This document shows positions 13,216 to 25,975 of a stretch of 64,000 nucleotides of DNA, piece by piece; the first letter of the stretch is position 1; every line of letters starts with the position of its first letter. The notes under the pieces were generated by a model, which saw only the letters and a list, made by a program, of their open reading frames with translations, did not search any database and was not told where the DNA came from. The stretch is from Loxodes magnus (taxonomy: Eukaryota; Ciliophora; Karyorelictea; Loxodida; Loxodidae): NCBI GenBank assembly GCA_946699065.1, contig CAMPDV010000116.1:434001-498000 (forward strand), read 5' to 3'. The position numbers and the translations under genes are program-made.

Positions 13216-14220
13216 ATGAATAATAGTAACAAATTTAACTAGAGAATTAAGCCATAATAACTCAAGCTGTTCCATAAGCAACTTTAATATACTCCTTTAC
13301 GCTCCTCTTTTGAAGGCTATTCGCAAAATTTCCTTAACATATCCTAAGAATGGTCTCCTTAGAATTAAAAGAACAACATTAATTAAATAAACTAGAGTGT
13401 CTCCTTTAAGTAAATTAGAGAGCCTTATTCATCTAGAAATATTAATAAGGAGAATTGAATGAAGCTTATGAAGGATAAAATTAGTAAATTTAATTAAAAA
13501 GTATTTAGTGAGAGTACTTCAGCTTCACCTACTTAATAGGTTTCATGTAAAGCAAATCAAACTGATTTTTCTAAGAGTTCTACTCAAATAAATGAGCAAC
13601 TCGTTAAAGAGAGTCCTATTAATTAAAAATGCGGCGAAAACTGTGTTTATAAGCAGTGTTATGAAGTTCTGCTTGAAATGTTCTAAAAGCAATCGCAGTA
13701 GCTCTTAAGTGCATAAGAGTAAATCTTAATTATTTAAGAGTAACTAAGCAAAATGAAAGAGATTAGTAAACTTAAAAGAAACGATTTTAATTTCAGAAGC
13801 TAACAGAACTTAAATCTAAATTTAGAGGGTAAAGAGTTATAAAAAGTGTTTAATGACTTATAAGAAGATAAGATTAAATCTATAATCCATCTTAAGCAAA
13901 AGTACTAAAATAAATTAAATAAAAAGAAAAAAATTTTCCAACAAGAAATCCTTAAACAACAAAAAGACTACCAGAGTTTAATTTAAAATGTGGAGAACTA
14001 ATATCAAAGTATTTTAAAAAAGTAAAGAGAGGAAATTAAGGAAGCACAATAAAAGAATAAAAAGCTGGAAGATTTTATTAGTAAGAAGCTTGGCAAAATA
14101 GAATACATTTCTTAAGATATTTAGAAGGTTGTTGCTGTTAATGAATAATATAAGAGTATAGAAACAAGAGATTTGCAAGTTTCAGAATTAAAAAATAAAA
14201 TTAAATAGGAAATTAAATGA
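13216..14220 (+). CDS. Coiled-coil protein, Q/N-rich, unrecognised
   Basis: ATG at 13216-13218 (preceded by in-frame TGA codons) to TGA at 14218-14220, 334 residues, no intron. Residues 1-130 are Ser/Asn/Gln-rich and basic. A small cysteine cluster (KCGENCVYKQCYE) sits at about residue 140. From there to the end the chain is a long Lys/Gln/Glu coiled coil (QQLLSAQEQILIIQEQLSKM, then IKSIIHLKQKYQNKLNKKKK). The likely role is structural. Family unknown. Confidence 0.8.
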
Positions 14221-14475
14221 GACAAACTTCATAATAATTAAAATTTTTTAATTTGATTTTTTAAATCTTAATTAGCTATATACCTAAATATACAACAGAA
14301 ACATTATATATTTAAGATAGATAGTTTTTATAATTGCCTAAACTAGCAGTTTATAGAGATAAGGATGTAAAAAATAATGAAACTGGACATTACTGATAGA
14401 AGATGAGTTAAGTGTTATTATTGAGTTGAGTTCAATTAATGGAATAATAATCAAATATTAAAAAAACACCAAATT

Positions 14476-15312
14476 TCATTTAGCAATCTTATTGAAAACA
14501 GCTGCTTTGATTTTGTTTATATAGAAGCCTTGACCTAGACTCTTAATTTGGGTTTCTGGAATTTTAACAGTATTCATTTGTGCTTGTATCATTTTTTTAG
14601 TTTCGAACTACTTTACAACACCTTTTCTTCGTGCTTCTGGAACCAAAGCAAATTCCAAAAATCTACCTTCTTTGTCAATTCTCATAGCTAAATTACCTTA
14701 TAAGAATTTTTTATTTTCCTTAGCAACAAAATTATCAACTCTAAAGACAGCTTCTTCAATAGCTTGCTTTTAAAGATCTTTCAAATAAGTTTTCTTGGTA
14801 GCTATTTAACCTTGCATGAACATAATAGCAAACATAATTCCAAATTAAATTGTAAGAAAAATGCTTGAAACTATTATAGTCGCAACTCCAAAAGCAATAC
14901 TTCCAACTGCTGACAAAAGTCATAATGTTCCTACTATTAAACTAATTTTTAGGACAAGAAAGGTAGGCTTTTAAATTGACTCCAACTCCCATTTATCTTT
15001 AGCATTATCTAAGGCATTAAGTATAACAGTATTTATTCTTTATATGCTTTAAACTACATCATCATAGGTTATGTCCGTATTTTAAATTAAGTTCTCAATT
15101 GCTCTTTAACTATTTTCATCTGTTTCAAACCCTCTTCCATCTTTAGCAGCACAGACGAAAGCTTTGGTTGATGAATTAACAATATCATCATTTCTAAAAT
15201 TTGTAGGAAGTTTAAGATCTTCATCAATAGCATGTATTGGATTAGTCTTTTTGAGTGAATTAATAGTTTCTTTTCTTGACTATCTTTCAAGATATTTAAT
15301 TGTCTAAGCCAT
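14476..15312 (-). CDS. Unrecognised membrane protein with a hydrophobic centre
   Basis: ATG at 15310-15312 to TGA at 14476-14478, 278 residues, no intron. Residues 1-115 are soluble (MAQTIKYLERQSRKETIN, then a DGRGF segment). Residues about 118-172 hold two or three membrane helices (FLVLKISLIVGTLWLLSAVG, IAFGVATIIVSSIFLTIQFG, IMFAIMFM). A soluble basic C-terminal region of about 100 residues follows (RKGVVKQFETKKMIQAQMN). The Trp in GTLWLL is TGA. The layout (soluble, hairpin in the membrane, soluble) suggests an endomembrane or organelle-surface protein. I recognise no family. Confidence 0.84.
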
Positions 15313-15487
15313 TTTTTATTAAATAATAGAGATTTTACTTAATGTGAAAGTTAGCTACTATATGGGCTTCTGAAGATACTTTAATTATATAAATAACTAC
15401 AGTAATATTCCCCTTTTGGATAAATCTCTGATTCGAGATTTTTATTTTATCAGCGTTCCTTTTATAAATTAATGTGCTACCCTACAT
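15287..15487 (-). CDS. Possible small gene, unrecognised
   Basis: ATG at 15485-15487, directly preceded by an in-frame TGA, to TGA at 15287-15289, 66 residues. It reads MQGSTLIYKRNADKIKISN and GNITVVIYIIKVSSEAHIV with a normal residue mix and several G-starting codons. Its last 26 bases overlap the start of the next gene on the same strand, so the true 3' end may differ (unseen intron). No family recognised. Confidence 0.35.
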
Positions 15488-15787
15488 GTCTGCAGATCTT
15501 CATAATAGCTTAAATATTTGCTTATCCTTTATGTACCTAAACTTATTATATAACTAAAACTGCTTATTAGTTAGAATTGCTATTATATTTATTTCTCTTT
15601 TTATATACAAACAAATTCTAAAGATTCAAGGATAAATCTCATTATTCATTTTTTATTATCTATAACATTTTTAAAGCGATTAACTTAATACTTTTTTGGT
15701 AGCTTTAAAAGTGATAGATATTATGTATTTTAATGATATTTAGGTTAAGAAATTTAACTGCTTTTATATAAACTTGAGCTTACTTAA

Positions 15788-17107
15788 TCATGAATTGGCG
15801 ATATTTATCATCTCGTTAAAATCACCCACTTTTTCTCTAATCTTACTATATTTTTTTCCTGTCACTTGTTCTTTGTTGTCAATTTTTTACCAACCTGTTC
15901 AATTTACGAAAGCTAGTCCTTTCTAATGTAGTCATTTTTCTGTATCGAAATACGATTTTTCTTTTATCTAATTTTGATTTTTCTTCATTACTTGAATTAC
16001 ATCCTAAGCATAAAAAAAATTTACTTAAACATCTTCAATTGTATTTGCTATCGAACCCTGTGCTCCAGTTTTAATCCATCCCGCACAATAGCTAGTTTCA
16101 TTAATTTTTCCTTCTATATTTTTGCATTTATTAGGTCCATCTAAAATCAAAACAGGAGGAATAGAAAGACCATTTGCTCCAATAGAGGTAATTACTTTAT
16201 CGCTCTCTATTTTAACCTCTTTCTTCCCTCTTTAGCATAAAAGCGAATTTGACTAAATGCTAATAGGTTGCAATCAATATCTCCAATCAATATACCTTCC
16301 TTAAATTTAAGTACCACTCAACTCCTTAATAAGTAGCATTTTTCTTTTAGCAACCTACATATTCTTAAAAATAATACTCTTTCTGACTATTTCTCCATTT
16401 CTTTTTCAAGTCCTAAATCCTCTTTATTTACCTTTACTGGAACTTTTTCATTTAGCATTCTTAATTCTTTAGTTGTTGCTTTAGTAGTCAGAGGTCCAGA
16501 TCTAGTAATTATGTTAATTCTTTTTAATTTACTTTTCGAAAGGCTTTCTATTACGTACAGAGGAATATCTGTTTTTTTAATGTTATTGACATCCTAGAGT
16601 AAAATTCTTGCTATATCTACAGAAACATTACCATTTCCTATTAAAGTAATGCTTTCTGTTTTCTAGAGATCAAATGGTAAAGTTTTAAATCCAGGATATC
16701 CATTATATCAGTTTATAACTTATCTTGAAAAAACACTGTTTTACTCTCCTTGTATTCCTAAGCTTTTATCTTCATTTGCTCCTGTGCAGAAAACTATGGC
16801 AGAATATCTGTCTTATAGTTCATCTAATTTCAGATCTCTTCCCTATTTCTATAAAAAGAGTTACTATTTAGACATTTCCAAAATAATTGAGCTGCCTTCC
16901 TAATTAGCTCTTTATATTAGTCAGATCATTTTCACAGTTTTTCATATCAAGTTTATCAGGAGCTACTCCATATCTAACCAATCCAAAGGGACAAGGTATT
17001 TTTTCAAATATATCAATTTCACACTAAAATTGTTTTGCTAACATTTTAGAAAGGTAAAAGCCCGCTGGGCCTCCTCCTACAACACAGAATTTAAATCCTT
17101 TTAACAT
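15788..17107 (-). CDS. FDXR: NADPH:adrenodoxin (ferredoxin) oxidoreductase, mitochondrial
   Basis: Three exons, 426 residues, with introns at 16849-16864 (16 nt) and 16355-16377 (23 nt; a 14-nt version ending at the same side also keeps frame). N-terminal FAD-binding loop FCVVGGGPAGFYLSK, then IPCPFGLVRYGVAPD, then an NADP-binding region (SITLIGNGNVSVDIARILL), RSGPLTTKATTKELR, and the C-terminal GWIKTGAQGSIANTI that matches the family's GW.K.GP.G.I. The enzyme passes electrons from NADPH to mitochondrial ferredoxin for Fe-S cluster and heme A synthesis. Length is near the family norm, but the chain begins almost at the FAD loop, so an upstream targeting exon may have been missed. TGA is Trp at NWYNG and NWTGW. 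Confidence 0.9.
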
Positions 17108-17741
17108 GTTTTTAATTTAATTTGCCATTTCCCTGTATTATATTACACTTTTGTTTACTTACCTTTATTTAATACTTTATAATCCCTAAACTTCCTTTAA
17201 GATATTTTATCAATCATAGGCATTTTATAATAACTCTTTCTTATTAGTTTGTCAATCTTTCTAAAATAAGCTTGAGAGTGTTAGTTTATATAGATATTGA
17301 TAAATTTTGTACTGGCTTTATACTAATATATATACAAATAGTTTCATCCTTTGGCTTAAAATTTAATATCCTAAGCACTATTTGCAAAAGATATGCTTGC
17401 TGGATCATTAAAATATTTGATATTGTGATTCAATTGCCAAATATATTGAATCTAAAAAGATACTTTAAAGTACTTCCCTCTTATATTTCCATTATCTAGC
17501 TCTAAGGAACTAGATTCACTTTACTATATCAAATCCAAAATTCTCAATTAATTTAGTTGCTTCTATTATACTTAAAAACAGCAAATCGTAGCGCTCATTT
17601 ATCTTAAGGAGATCAGGAGCGAAGTAGAAGTTTAAAAAGCGGAAATATAACTAATTAAGAGTTGAGTGTAGACAGAGGATAAGAAAGCTTAGAAGCATAG
17701 AATTAAAGTTAGAAGGTAATAAATAATTATATTAAATAATA
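17108..17741. other. Divergent intergenic region with a weak small frame
   Basis: This separates the start of the reductase (minus) from the RING gene (plus). On the minus strand ATG at 17406-17408 to TGA at 17214-17216 gives 64 residues (NFKPKDETICIYISIKPVQN) that look coding-like; it could be a small gene or an upstream exon. The short plus-strand frame at 17272-17499 is its antisense and I do not accept it. Confidence 0.3.
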
Positions 17742-19391
17742 ATGCTAAATAAAGAGGACTTAGAGTGCTTAGTTTGCATGACAGATTTTAATGATAATAT
17801 CAACAGACCTTGCTCACTATAACCTTGTGGTCATACTATTTGCTTATAATGTGCAGAGACTATAAAAAAACAGAATTCTACCTGTCCTATTGATAAGCAA
17901 CAGTTTGGTAAGTATGTTACTAACTGAGCTTTGCTCAATATTATTTAGAAATCTGATTTTGGAACATTTGAAGCTTGCCCTTTTCATAATTAGCCGAGAA
18001 ATATGTTTTGTGAATAGGATGAATAAATATTATGCTCATTATGTGCTAAGAAAGATCATTAAGGGCATTAATTATAGCAGCTAAAAGAATACATGTAGGA
18101 GTTTAAATAAAGCAGCGAGAAGAAAAGGCAGTTAGTAATACAGCGAATGCTATGTATAGAGGAAAATCTCAATGTTTTAAACAACCAAAAACTAAAATTA
18201 TAATGAAAGTCTTAGAAGTCTTAAGATAGTTTCAGTAAACTTGTAAGCCTTATATGTGATTAATTGAGCTAATATCAATTAACCATAAATGAAAAGTACC
18301 AAAACTTAAGTAAGGAAATAGAAACTCTTATTAGTGATAACGAACAATAGCTAAAAACTTTGCAAAGCCTTCAATAGAAGCTTTTATAAATCAGAGACAA
18401 TAGAGATGTATAGCAGTGTATAATAGAGTTCAACAAATAATTTAAATAGCCTATTTAGAATATATCAACGATTTGATAGACAGAGATAAATGACTAATAA
18501 ATATTCAATGCTATTAGTGATAATATAAGGATAAACATATAAATAGAAAAAAGTAATATGCAAATATAAAATTAACCTTTGGAAAAATAAGATCAAATCC
18601 TGTTTCTGAAAGTTAATTCAGCTAATATTTTTTCATATAACGTAAAAAATAAAACTAAGTAATCTATCAAATTACCTAATGCTTTACTTAAAGCTGCTGG
18701 TAGAATAATTTAACTTGAGAATGATCTTATATACATATCAGGCGGAAAAGATAGGTAGACTAATCTTGTAGAAATTCGATTAGGGGAAGAAAATAAATAT
18801 GCTCTAGCTGAATATAAAATGAATTTTCCTAGGTGCAGTCATGGGAATGCGTTTTTGCATAATCGTTTGTATTTGATATCAGGGTATTACACAGCAAGCG
18901 ATTTAAAAATTTATTATCAAGAGAAATGTGAATACTTTAGCATTAAAACCAAAGAATTCCAAAAAATCGCTAACATTCCTCTAGAAGTGGAATGACCTGG
19001 AGTTTGCATTTTTAATTCTATTTTATATGCCTTTGGAGGATATAACAGAGACTAAGGAAAATTATAAAACATAATCTAAAAGTTTAATCCCATTGAAGAT
19101 TAATGAAAAGTGTTGAACTAAAAACTACCATGTGCTAGTTTTGTAAATGCAATTACTACAAGTTAATCTAATATTTTAATCTTTAATTAAGGAGCTAAAA
19201 ACTATGCATAGCTTAATAAAATTTACTCCTTTGATACAGAAGACTTTAAATAAATTAGTGAAGACTTTGCAAAAGGATACAACAATATAACTCCAATATA
19301 AATAGATAACTCTATATACATTATTAATGAACAGAACGAACTTTATAATTTCCATCTAGAGTCTAATTGTTGGTAGCATTCTACTATATGA
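17742..19391 (+). CDS. RING finger, B-box and kelch-type protein (TRIM-like putative E3 ubiquitin ligase)
   Basis: ATG at 17742 to TGA at 19389-19391, 549 residues, no intron. Residues 9-53 are a C3HC4 RING (CLVC...PCGHTICLQC...CPID). Residues about 80-115 are a B-box 2 zinc finger (CPFH...MFCEQD...LCSLC...DHQGHQ). Then comes a coiled coil of about 170 residues and a C-terminal region with kelch-like blades (DLIYISGGKDRQTN, LYLISGYYTAS, ILYAFGGYNRDQG, plus W/Y positions such as DQWKVL). RING, B-box and coiled coil in this order is the tripartite motif. The expected role is ubiquitin transfer to partners bound by the propeller. Several Trp are TGA (NWALL, EWPGV). It is divergent from the reductase gene. 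Confidence 0.9.
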
Positions 19392-20100
19392 GACATTTAA
19401 TAACTTCTATATTATTAATTTATTGATGATTATAGTTTGCTCGTTGTATTTAGATCAATATTTACATTCCTTTTCCCTCTTTAAACTAAGCATGATATAA
19501 GAATAGTAGTTTCTTTTATCTTAATTCCATTGATTAGTTTTCTTCTAAATATCTCTACTAGCCAGGATATAAAAACAGCATGTACTAAAGAGTTTCTTAT
19601 GATTTTGGAGTAAATCTTAAGTATAAAATATTTGATATGATTAAGAAAGAAAAAGACTTAAGAATGTAAAAGTAATCAAATAAGCAGCAATATTCTATAA
19701 AGTAAATCTACTTATTACACAAAATTATACATATTATAGACTTATCCTCAATCGCTTATTTTTTGTATCTATCGTGATGGATTTTGGTTCCTTATCTATA
19801 AGCTTATTTATTTATTGCTTATAATTAAATTCTGAAAAGCAATTAATAATTGATTAAAAAGATAAGAAAAAGTAAATTGAAAGTTTAAATAGTAATAGAA
19901 GATTATATAGCATAACATAATTTATTATTGTGATGTCACCTTTATTTGATCTACCACATATTAGAGCTTGTGGAAATCTTTTCTTATCAGAAATCTTCGA
20001 TGTCATACTAATCTTACTTTTGTGGATCGTAGACCTTATAAAATGCTTTTTTCGCATCTTACTATGCTTATAAGTCAAATTTTAATTATCATTTCTCGTA
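19392..20100. other. AT-rich stretch, no supported gene
   Basis: About 700 bases between the RING gene end and the small minus-strand gene. A minus-strand frame (19854-20078) contains FPQALICGRSNKG, which recalls the start of an EngB-type GTPase P-loop, but the Lys-Ser/Thr of the P-loop and all later GTPase motifs are missing. I see no complete gene. Confidence 0.4.
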
Positions 20101-20496
20101 TCATCTCACTTCATCATTGATTTTTTAACTTCTAAGTAAGACTAAGATCTTTTTTTCTAATACAGACTTCTGTTTGGAGTGCAATAAAATTATTAAGTTT
20201 TTAATTTCTCTTTTAATTTCTTAATATTATTTTCCCTTAAATCTATAGCGTTAATTTACTTTATGTGCATATTTTACAATATCAACTTCTTTTTTCTATT
20301 TTCTAATAGGAGAAACCAAATGATATATTCTGCTCTCCTCTTGATTCTGAATCTGATCGTTAGTTAAACTCTATTTATTCCAGTTAACTGATTTTCTGGT
20401 CAAAATACTATCTTAAACTCTATTCGATTTAGGTATTCTATCTTTCCTCTTTTTAGAAAATGTCTGTTAGTTTAATTGAAGCTTAATTCTTTTCAT
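20101..20496 (-). CDS. Small basic protein, unrecognised
   Basis: ATG at 20494-20496 to TGA at 20101-20103, 131 residues. It is rich in Lys/Arg/Gln (KRIKLQLNQQTFSKKRKDR), with a middle of ordinary composition (EESRIYHLVSPIRKQKKEVD) and a helical C-terminus (EIKREIKNLIILLHSKQK). No membrane segment or zinc motif. It could be a nuclear or RNA-binding protein by charge alone, which is a guess. Composition differs from the AT-rich flanks, which supports coding. Confidence 0.55.
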
Positions 20497-20710
20497 TTAT
20501 CAGTTCGCTAAATTTTAGCATTGGAGATTAGATTATTTATTTAAAGTCTTAAACTTCTTTTGTTAACTTCTAATTATCCAACTGTAGCAAATAGAAGTAG
20601 TTAGAAAGGTAATATTAATTATTAGGTTTTGTTGGAGAAAGTTGCTATTTCTTTTGTTTGACTATTAATAAAGATAGTAATAGTTATATTGAAGCAACTG
20701 AAGTTTAAAT

Positions 20711-21130
20711 ATGCCATAGAAGCTATAAGGAACTAATAAATACTTTAAAGTTATAGACAAGGATAATTCTTAAGAAGTTAGCTAATAAGCAATTCTTAAA
20801 TCATAAAGTAACTATTAAGAACAGCAATATTATGATAGATAAGATGCTAGATTAATCAAATATACCCTATTTTTTAAAACAGAAAGCATTTTTAATTTCT
20901 AAAGATAAAATTAATATAATCTCTATATAATTTAAGCAAAATGATTAAAAGATTCTACTAAAGAAAATGGAAATTTATATAGTATTCAAAGGGTTAAAAA
21001 TACTCTTTCAGAAAGATTATCTAGAGGATTTTAGCTTTAGATTAGTATGCTAAGCAAGAAGTATAGACTAAATGCAGAGATTAACAAAGATACAAGCGAA
21101 GCTATTGTAAATCTCTTAAGTTCTAAATGA
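20711..21130 (+). CDS. Possible Q-rich protein, unrecognised
   Basis: ATG at 20711 follows two in-frame TGA codons and reaches TGA at 21128-21130, 139 residues. The second half has normal composition (STKENGNLYSIQRVKNTLSE, then AEINKDTSEAIVNLL). The first half is Gln-rich. TGA is read as Trp once (QAKWLKD). If that TGA were the stop, only the weaker half would remain. Family unknown. Confidence 0.42.
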
Positions 21131-22731
21131 TTATGAAGCTACGTCTTGCTTGTCTTTACTTTATTCTATATATCTAAATACATAAAATCGGATAGATAAA
21201 GCTATTTTAATGATTCGAGTAAGTATGAAAAGGGTTCTTAAGAATAGAAGGATTATTAAAGTAAATTCTAATTAATTAGGTATAATAATATGAGAGCCTT
21301 ATATAATATTAATAAAAACAAATTAGAAGGAATAGGAAGAATATAAAGAACTCTATATAATCTAATATACAAACTCTCAGTTATTTGAATAATAGCAAAC
21401 TGATAATGCAATAAAATAAACAGTATAAGTTATGGCTTTTATAATAGAATTTTTATTAATAGATTCAATTAATAAACTAAAGATAAAAATTAATTAATAG
21501 ATGTAAAAAGATCAATAATAGATAAGAAAGAGAATTTAGAACATTAACTAGAATTACAAAATATTAATTCAATCTTTGAATAAATTATAAGCAATTGAAA
21601 TCCATAAGAAGATAAGGATAATAAGATTTAAAAGATAAAACTAAAATAATTAATAAAAAAAAATATAAATTAAACAATAACTCTTGAAATACACTTAAAG
21701 CAGGGTAATTTAAATAGAATCTATATTTAAAAAGATAAAATAAGGGATAAGTTAATTTATAAAAAATTTAATATTTATTAGATAGAGATCTTGCTAAAGA
21801 AACTATTCAAACAATAATATAATTTGAAGAGTCTCTTTATAATAAAATAAGGCATTTTAAATAGAAAAAACAATATATGCTTTTGAGCTTGAAGGAGTAA
21901 ATCTTATCTATTCATTTAAGAGATTTCATTGTAATTCTAGGATATTGATGGATTAATAAATTGCAAGTGAAGATAAAAGAATCTAGTATATTCAAAGGAA
22001 TAAGGATAAGGAAAGAGTTTAAGGCTAAAGATGAAAAGACTCATAAAGATAATCAATCAAAAAGGATTTAAATAAATAGCTCCTTGTCTAATATTTATCA
22101 ATAATTAATAGAGATTGAAAATCAAATATACTTACTAGTTACATCCACTTTTAGTATAAACAATTCTAGATTAAATTAAGAAAAATGGCAAAATATATTG
22201 AATTACTTTTACTTAAATATTAGATTAAATTATAAGATATTCTATTAAAAAGAAGTGAAGCTTTATATTAAATACATAGGGATATGAAGCATGGAAATTA
22301 ATAAAAACATAAATAATGATAAAAAGAATAATAATTGTAGACTTAATGAAATCAATTTCTTTTATAGCAGTAATTACCAATGATTAAGTAATCAAACTCT
22401 AAATAATATTAATTTAAATGCTTAATCTGATAAATTTAGGTTTAAAATATAGAACTTAAAATAATGCATAATTTTAATTGCAGTATTGATATATAAATAC
22501 TTTTATGAATAACAGCTTTATTATAGCATTCTGCCAATGAAGGGAGGCAAATGCTTAATGAATATGATTATCTATAAAGGGGATTTTAAATATAGATTAA
22601 TAAATGGGTATCGTCTGAGACTGGAAATACTTTTACTTAGAAAGATAAAAAGTCCAGATATATAAGCCAGTCTAGATTTTCTTTCTAACATGTAAGCAAA
22701 GAAATATATAAAATATTATAATTAAAAATGA
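21127..22731 (+). CDS. Long AT-rich open frame, uncertain gene
   Basis: ATG at 21127 overlaps the preceding TGA (ATGA) and the frame reaches TGA at 22729-22731, 534 codons with six in-frame TGA read as Trp. Most of it is Lys/Asn/Gln/Ile-rich. The end has better composition (IIYKGDFKYRLINGYRLRLE, then SPDIQASLDFLSNM). Frame openness is weak evidence under this code, and introns or two genes are possible. Confidence 0.3.
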
Positions 22732-22944
22732 GGTAATAGTAGTTGTTATTTAGCATCAGTAATAAATCGAAATGAATGGATAAATTTTTAAGATTAATAT
22801 ATGAAATTTCAAATTAAAAGGTTCAAATTCGAATGAAGCAATTTAAATTAGCAATTTAATACAAAAATATACTTTAAAAGTGAGATAGAAGAGAATTATT
22901 GTAAAAGCATTTTATAGGAAGTTAATAAAGATAATTCTGTAAAA

Positions 22945-25831
22945 ATGGAAAATAAAAAAAATCAGAATACTTCTTTAGAACAGCATTGCTAAGACTCTTT
23001 TAATAGGCTTCATTAAATTCAAACTCTAACTTAAAGAGATAATAACAATAGCACGCTTATGAATCTTTCAGAGTTCTAAGATCATATAAATGATAATAGT
23101 GCAGCTTTGAGCAATGAAATTGATAATGTATAAAAGTTTTCGTAATTTAGAAAAGGATTCGACTAGTTTAATAAAGCGGATATTAAAAAAGCACTCCTTC
23201 ACAAGAAAGCAAAGAAAGTAAAGATAATTAAAAATGTGACTAATAAAAATTAAGAAGATTTCTGTGATTGCTGTGGGTATCCAATTGATGGAGAAAATTT
23301 TACAATTGGCTGTAGATTGGAAGAATTCGCTGAGTTGGGAATTGGATTTCCTTTATATTTTATGTTCCTTAAATATATTTTCTGCATTTTCTTTTTCGCT
23401 TTTTTGCTATTTGGATCAGTGATGGTGGTATTATCTTTACTTTAGAGCTTTGATTAATAAGATTTAAACGATATTAGTTTCTGAATTGTAAAGACCTCTG
23501 TTTGTGGATATTCTAAAAGTAACAATGGTAAGCAAACTTGTTGTGAAAAGGCTCCTTAATGGTTTGGAGCCTTACATCTGACAATCATACTTTCAATCTT
23601 AATTTCCTTATTTTTCATAAAACGGAAATTTGATTACTTATCCTTACAGTACGACAAGCAAAGTATTAAGCCAAGTGACTATACTGTTTGGTTCAAAAAT
23701 TTAGGAAAGAAATTTGAAGAGAGTGAATTAAGGGAGTTTATAGAGAAAAACTTATATCAAATAAAAAAATAAGTAAAAATAGTAAAAATAAACATTCCTT
23801 ATAATGGCTCAAAGTATATGAAACTACTTAACTAATATAAGCATTTTTACACTTTACTAGAGAGGAAAAGGTTTTAGCACTAGTAATTGGGAAATACTAG
23901 CAGCCTCAAAAATAAAAGCAGGAAAATAGTTTAAGATATAGTAAAAATCAGCTTATAACTGGAGAAGGTTAGTGAGAAGCTTTAAGAAATAGAAAACTAA
24001 ACTGAGTTTGAATAAATAGGACAAGCTTTCGTGACTTTTGAACAGTAAAATTAAGCTGAGTTTGTAAAGAATTATTTTAAGGGGAAATTTAATAAATTAT
24101 TGAAGAAAATGTTTACTTACACAAATAATAATGATTCTAATATGCTTTTTAAAGGCAATTTATGGATTAAAGCCTAAACTGCTCCTGACCCCTCTGATAT
24201 TAAGTGAGAAAACTTAGGAATTGGTATCTTGTAAAAGCTTAAAAGATTTTTTTTAACTTCAATAATAATTGCGATGCTTTTTTCAGCAGGCTATACAGTT
24301 CTTTTGAAAATATCCTTTTCAAGAGAGAACAATTAGCAATAAAATGGATAAAATGATAGTTCGGATTAAAGCTACTAGTTACTTCCTTCGATAGTTATCA
24401 TTATAATAAACTTAAGTTTGGAAATCGCCATTAAGATAGTATCTACTTTAGATATTAATCAAACTGAAACCGAATGCATTGCCTTTATTGCCTTCAAGCT
24501 TGCTTTATCTCAAAGTTTAGTCACAACTTTCCTTGTGCTGATATTAGGTCACAATCCTGATAACTGAATGAAAGAAGGTAATCTAATAACAGATCTATTT
24601 TTTATTCAGCTGACTAATTCACTTACATAACCTTTAGCAACAAACATAGATTTCAGCAGATTTTACAAGCGAATTAAAATTTGATACTACAAAATTACTA
24701 AATAATTGCACTGTATGACTTAGGCTGAAGCTAATTTGCTGTATGAGGATGTGAAATTTGACGTTAGCGAAAAATATGCATTTGTAATGAAGACATTTCT
24801 ATTAACGCTTGTCTATGCACCCCTATTTCCTTTGGGGTTTTTAATAGGTAGTATAGGAATTTTTTTCCTTTACTGACTTGATAAATATATACTAATAAGA
24901 AAGACGTCAAGACCTTACAGGATAAGTAAAAGGTTAAATAATATATTCCTTAATTTAATTCCTAAATGAATGCTATTCTACTCTGCCTTTGGCTTTTGAA
25001 TGTATTATCAATTAGATATAGAAGGAAAATGATACTTTCTAGTAGCGGGAGTTGCTTTAGTTATTTATAATCTATATCCACTACATTCTAAATGGAAAAT
25101 CAAAAAGGAAAAGAAGATAGGGGATATACAGGGACGAAATAATGATACTCAATTCAATTTTTAGAACCAAGCTTTACTTTTCTGAGACGACTATGATCGG
25201 TCCAATCCCTTTACTGCCAACTAAGGTTGAACTTGATATTTCTAGTTACTAGGTAATTTAAACAAATTCAGATTAATAAAAAGACTAAAATGAGTAAAAT
25301 GAATCTCAGGACCATTTTAAAATGGATTTAAGAGAGATATTGCTAAGTCAGGTTTTTGATGGAAATAGGAAATCAAAGTTCTTCTAAGAAATAAGTTCCT
25401 AAAACTTCAATGCAATGAATAAGCTAGAAAATATCAAAAAAATGTAAAGAATGAGTAAGATGAATATGCAGAATATTAACAGAAAATCAATGAATTATAT
25501 TAAGCAAAGCAAAAATATATAAAGTTGAATCAGTTCTAGCAATACTTGGATGAATATCAATATCAACATCAATAAAATTTTTGACATAAACTAGCTCAGT
25601 TTTTAGAACTTTAAATTTAACTTTGACAAAGAAAATAAAACCTAAATAGAAGAGGCGAAAAATATAAGCTTAATAAAATTTGATAGGGAGATAGAGCAAA
25701 ATTATTAAATTCCCTAGTTTGCCAAATTAAATCATCCTGTTATAATAGAAAGTGAAGAATACTCTGAAAGATCATTTCAATAATTGAATTCAGACAAAGA
25801 AGAACGGTTACAGATAGCCGAAGTAGTATGA
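22945..25831 (+). CDS. TMEM63/OSCA (CSC1) family mechanosensitive cation channel
   Basis: ATG at 22945 with one 19-nt intron (25253-25271) to TGA at 25829-25831, 955 residues. An N-terminal Q/N-rich region includes a Cys cluster (DFCDCCGYPIDGENFTIGC). Then come the first membrane helices, a cytosolic RRM-like domain (YTVWFKNLGKKFEESELREF), the family signature APDPSDIKWENLG, and seven or more C-terminal helices of the RSN1/DUF221 7TM block (AFVMKTFLLTLVYAPLFPLG). The tail after the intron is hydrophilic and Gln/Asn-rich. Family members are hyperosmolality- or stretch-gated Ca2+-permeable channels in the plasma membrane or lysosome. The frame can be read upstream to an ATG at 22801, and past 25831 if that TGA is Trp. 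Confidence 0.9.
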
Positions 25832-25975
25832 AATAAAGAGAACTTTAAATCTTATCTAATCTTAGTTATTTTGGCTTAATTCCGTTATTTTCTTATAAGA
25901 AAATATCATATTTGGTCTATAAGCTAAAAGAACTTAATTTAAAGAAATTACATCATTACAAGATGATTTCTATCA

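Noticed and set aside
19854..20078. EngB-type GTPase start (GRSNKG motif) on the minus strand
   Set aside because: The P-loop Lys-Ser/Thr and all later GTPase motifs (G3, G4) are missing on either side, so the match is a short chance resemblance or at most a relic.
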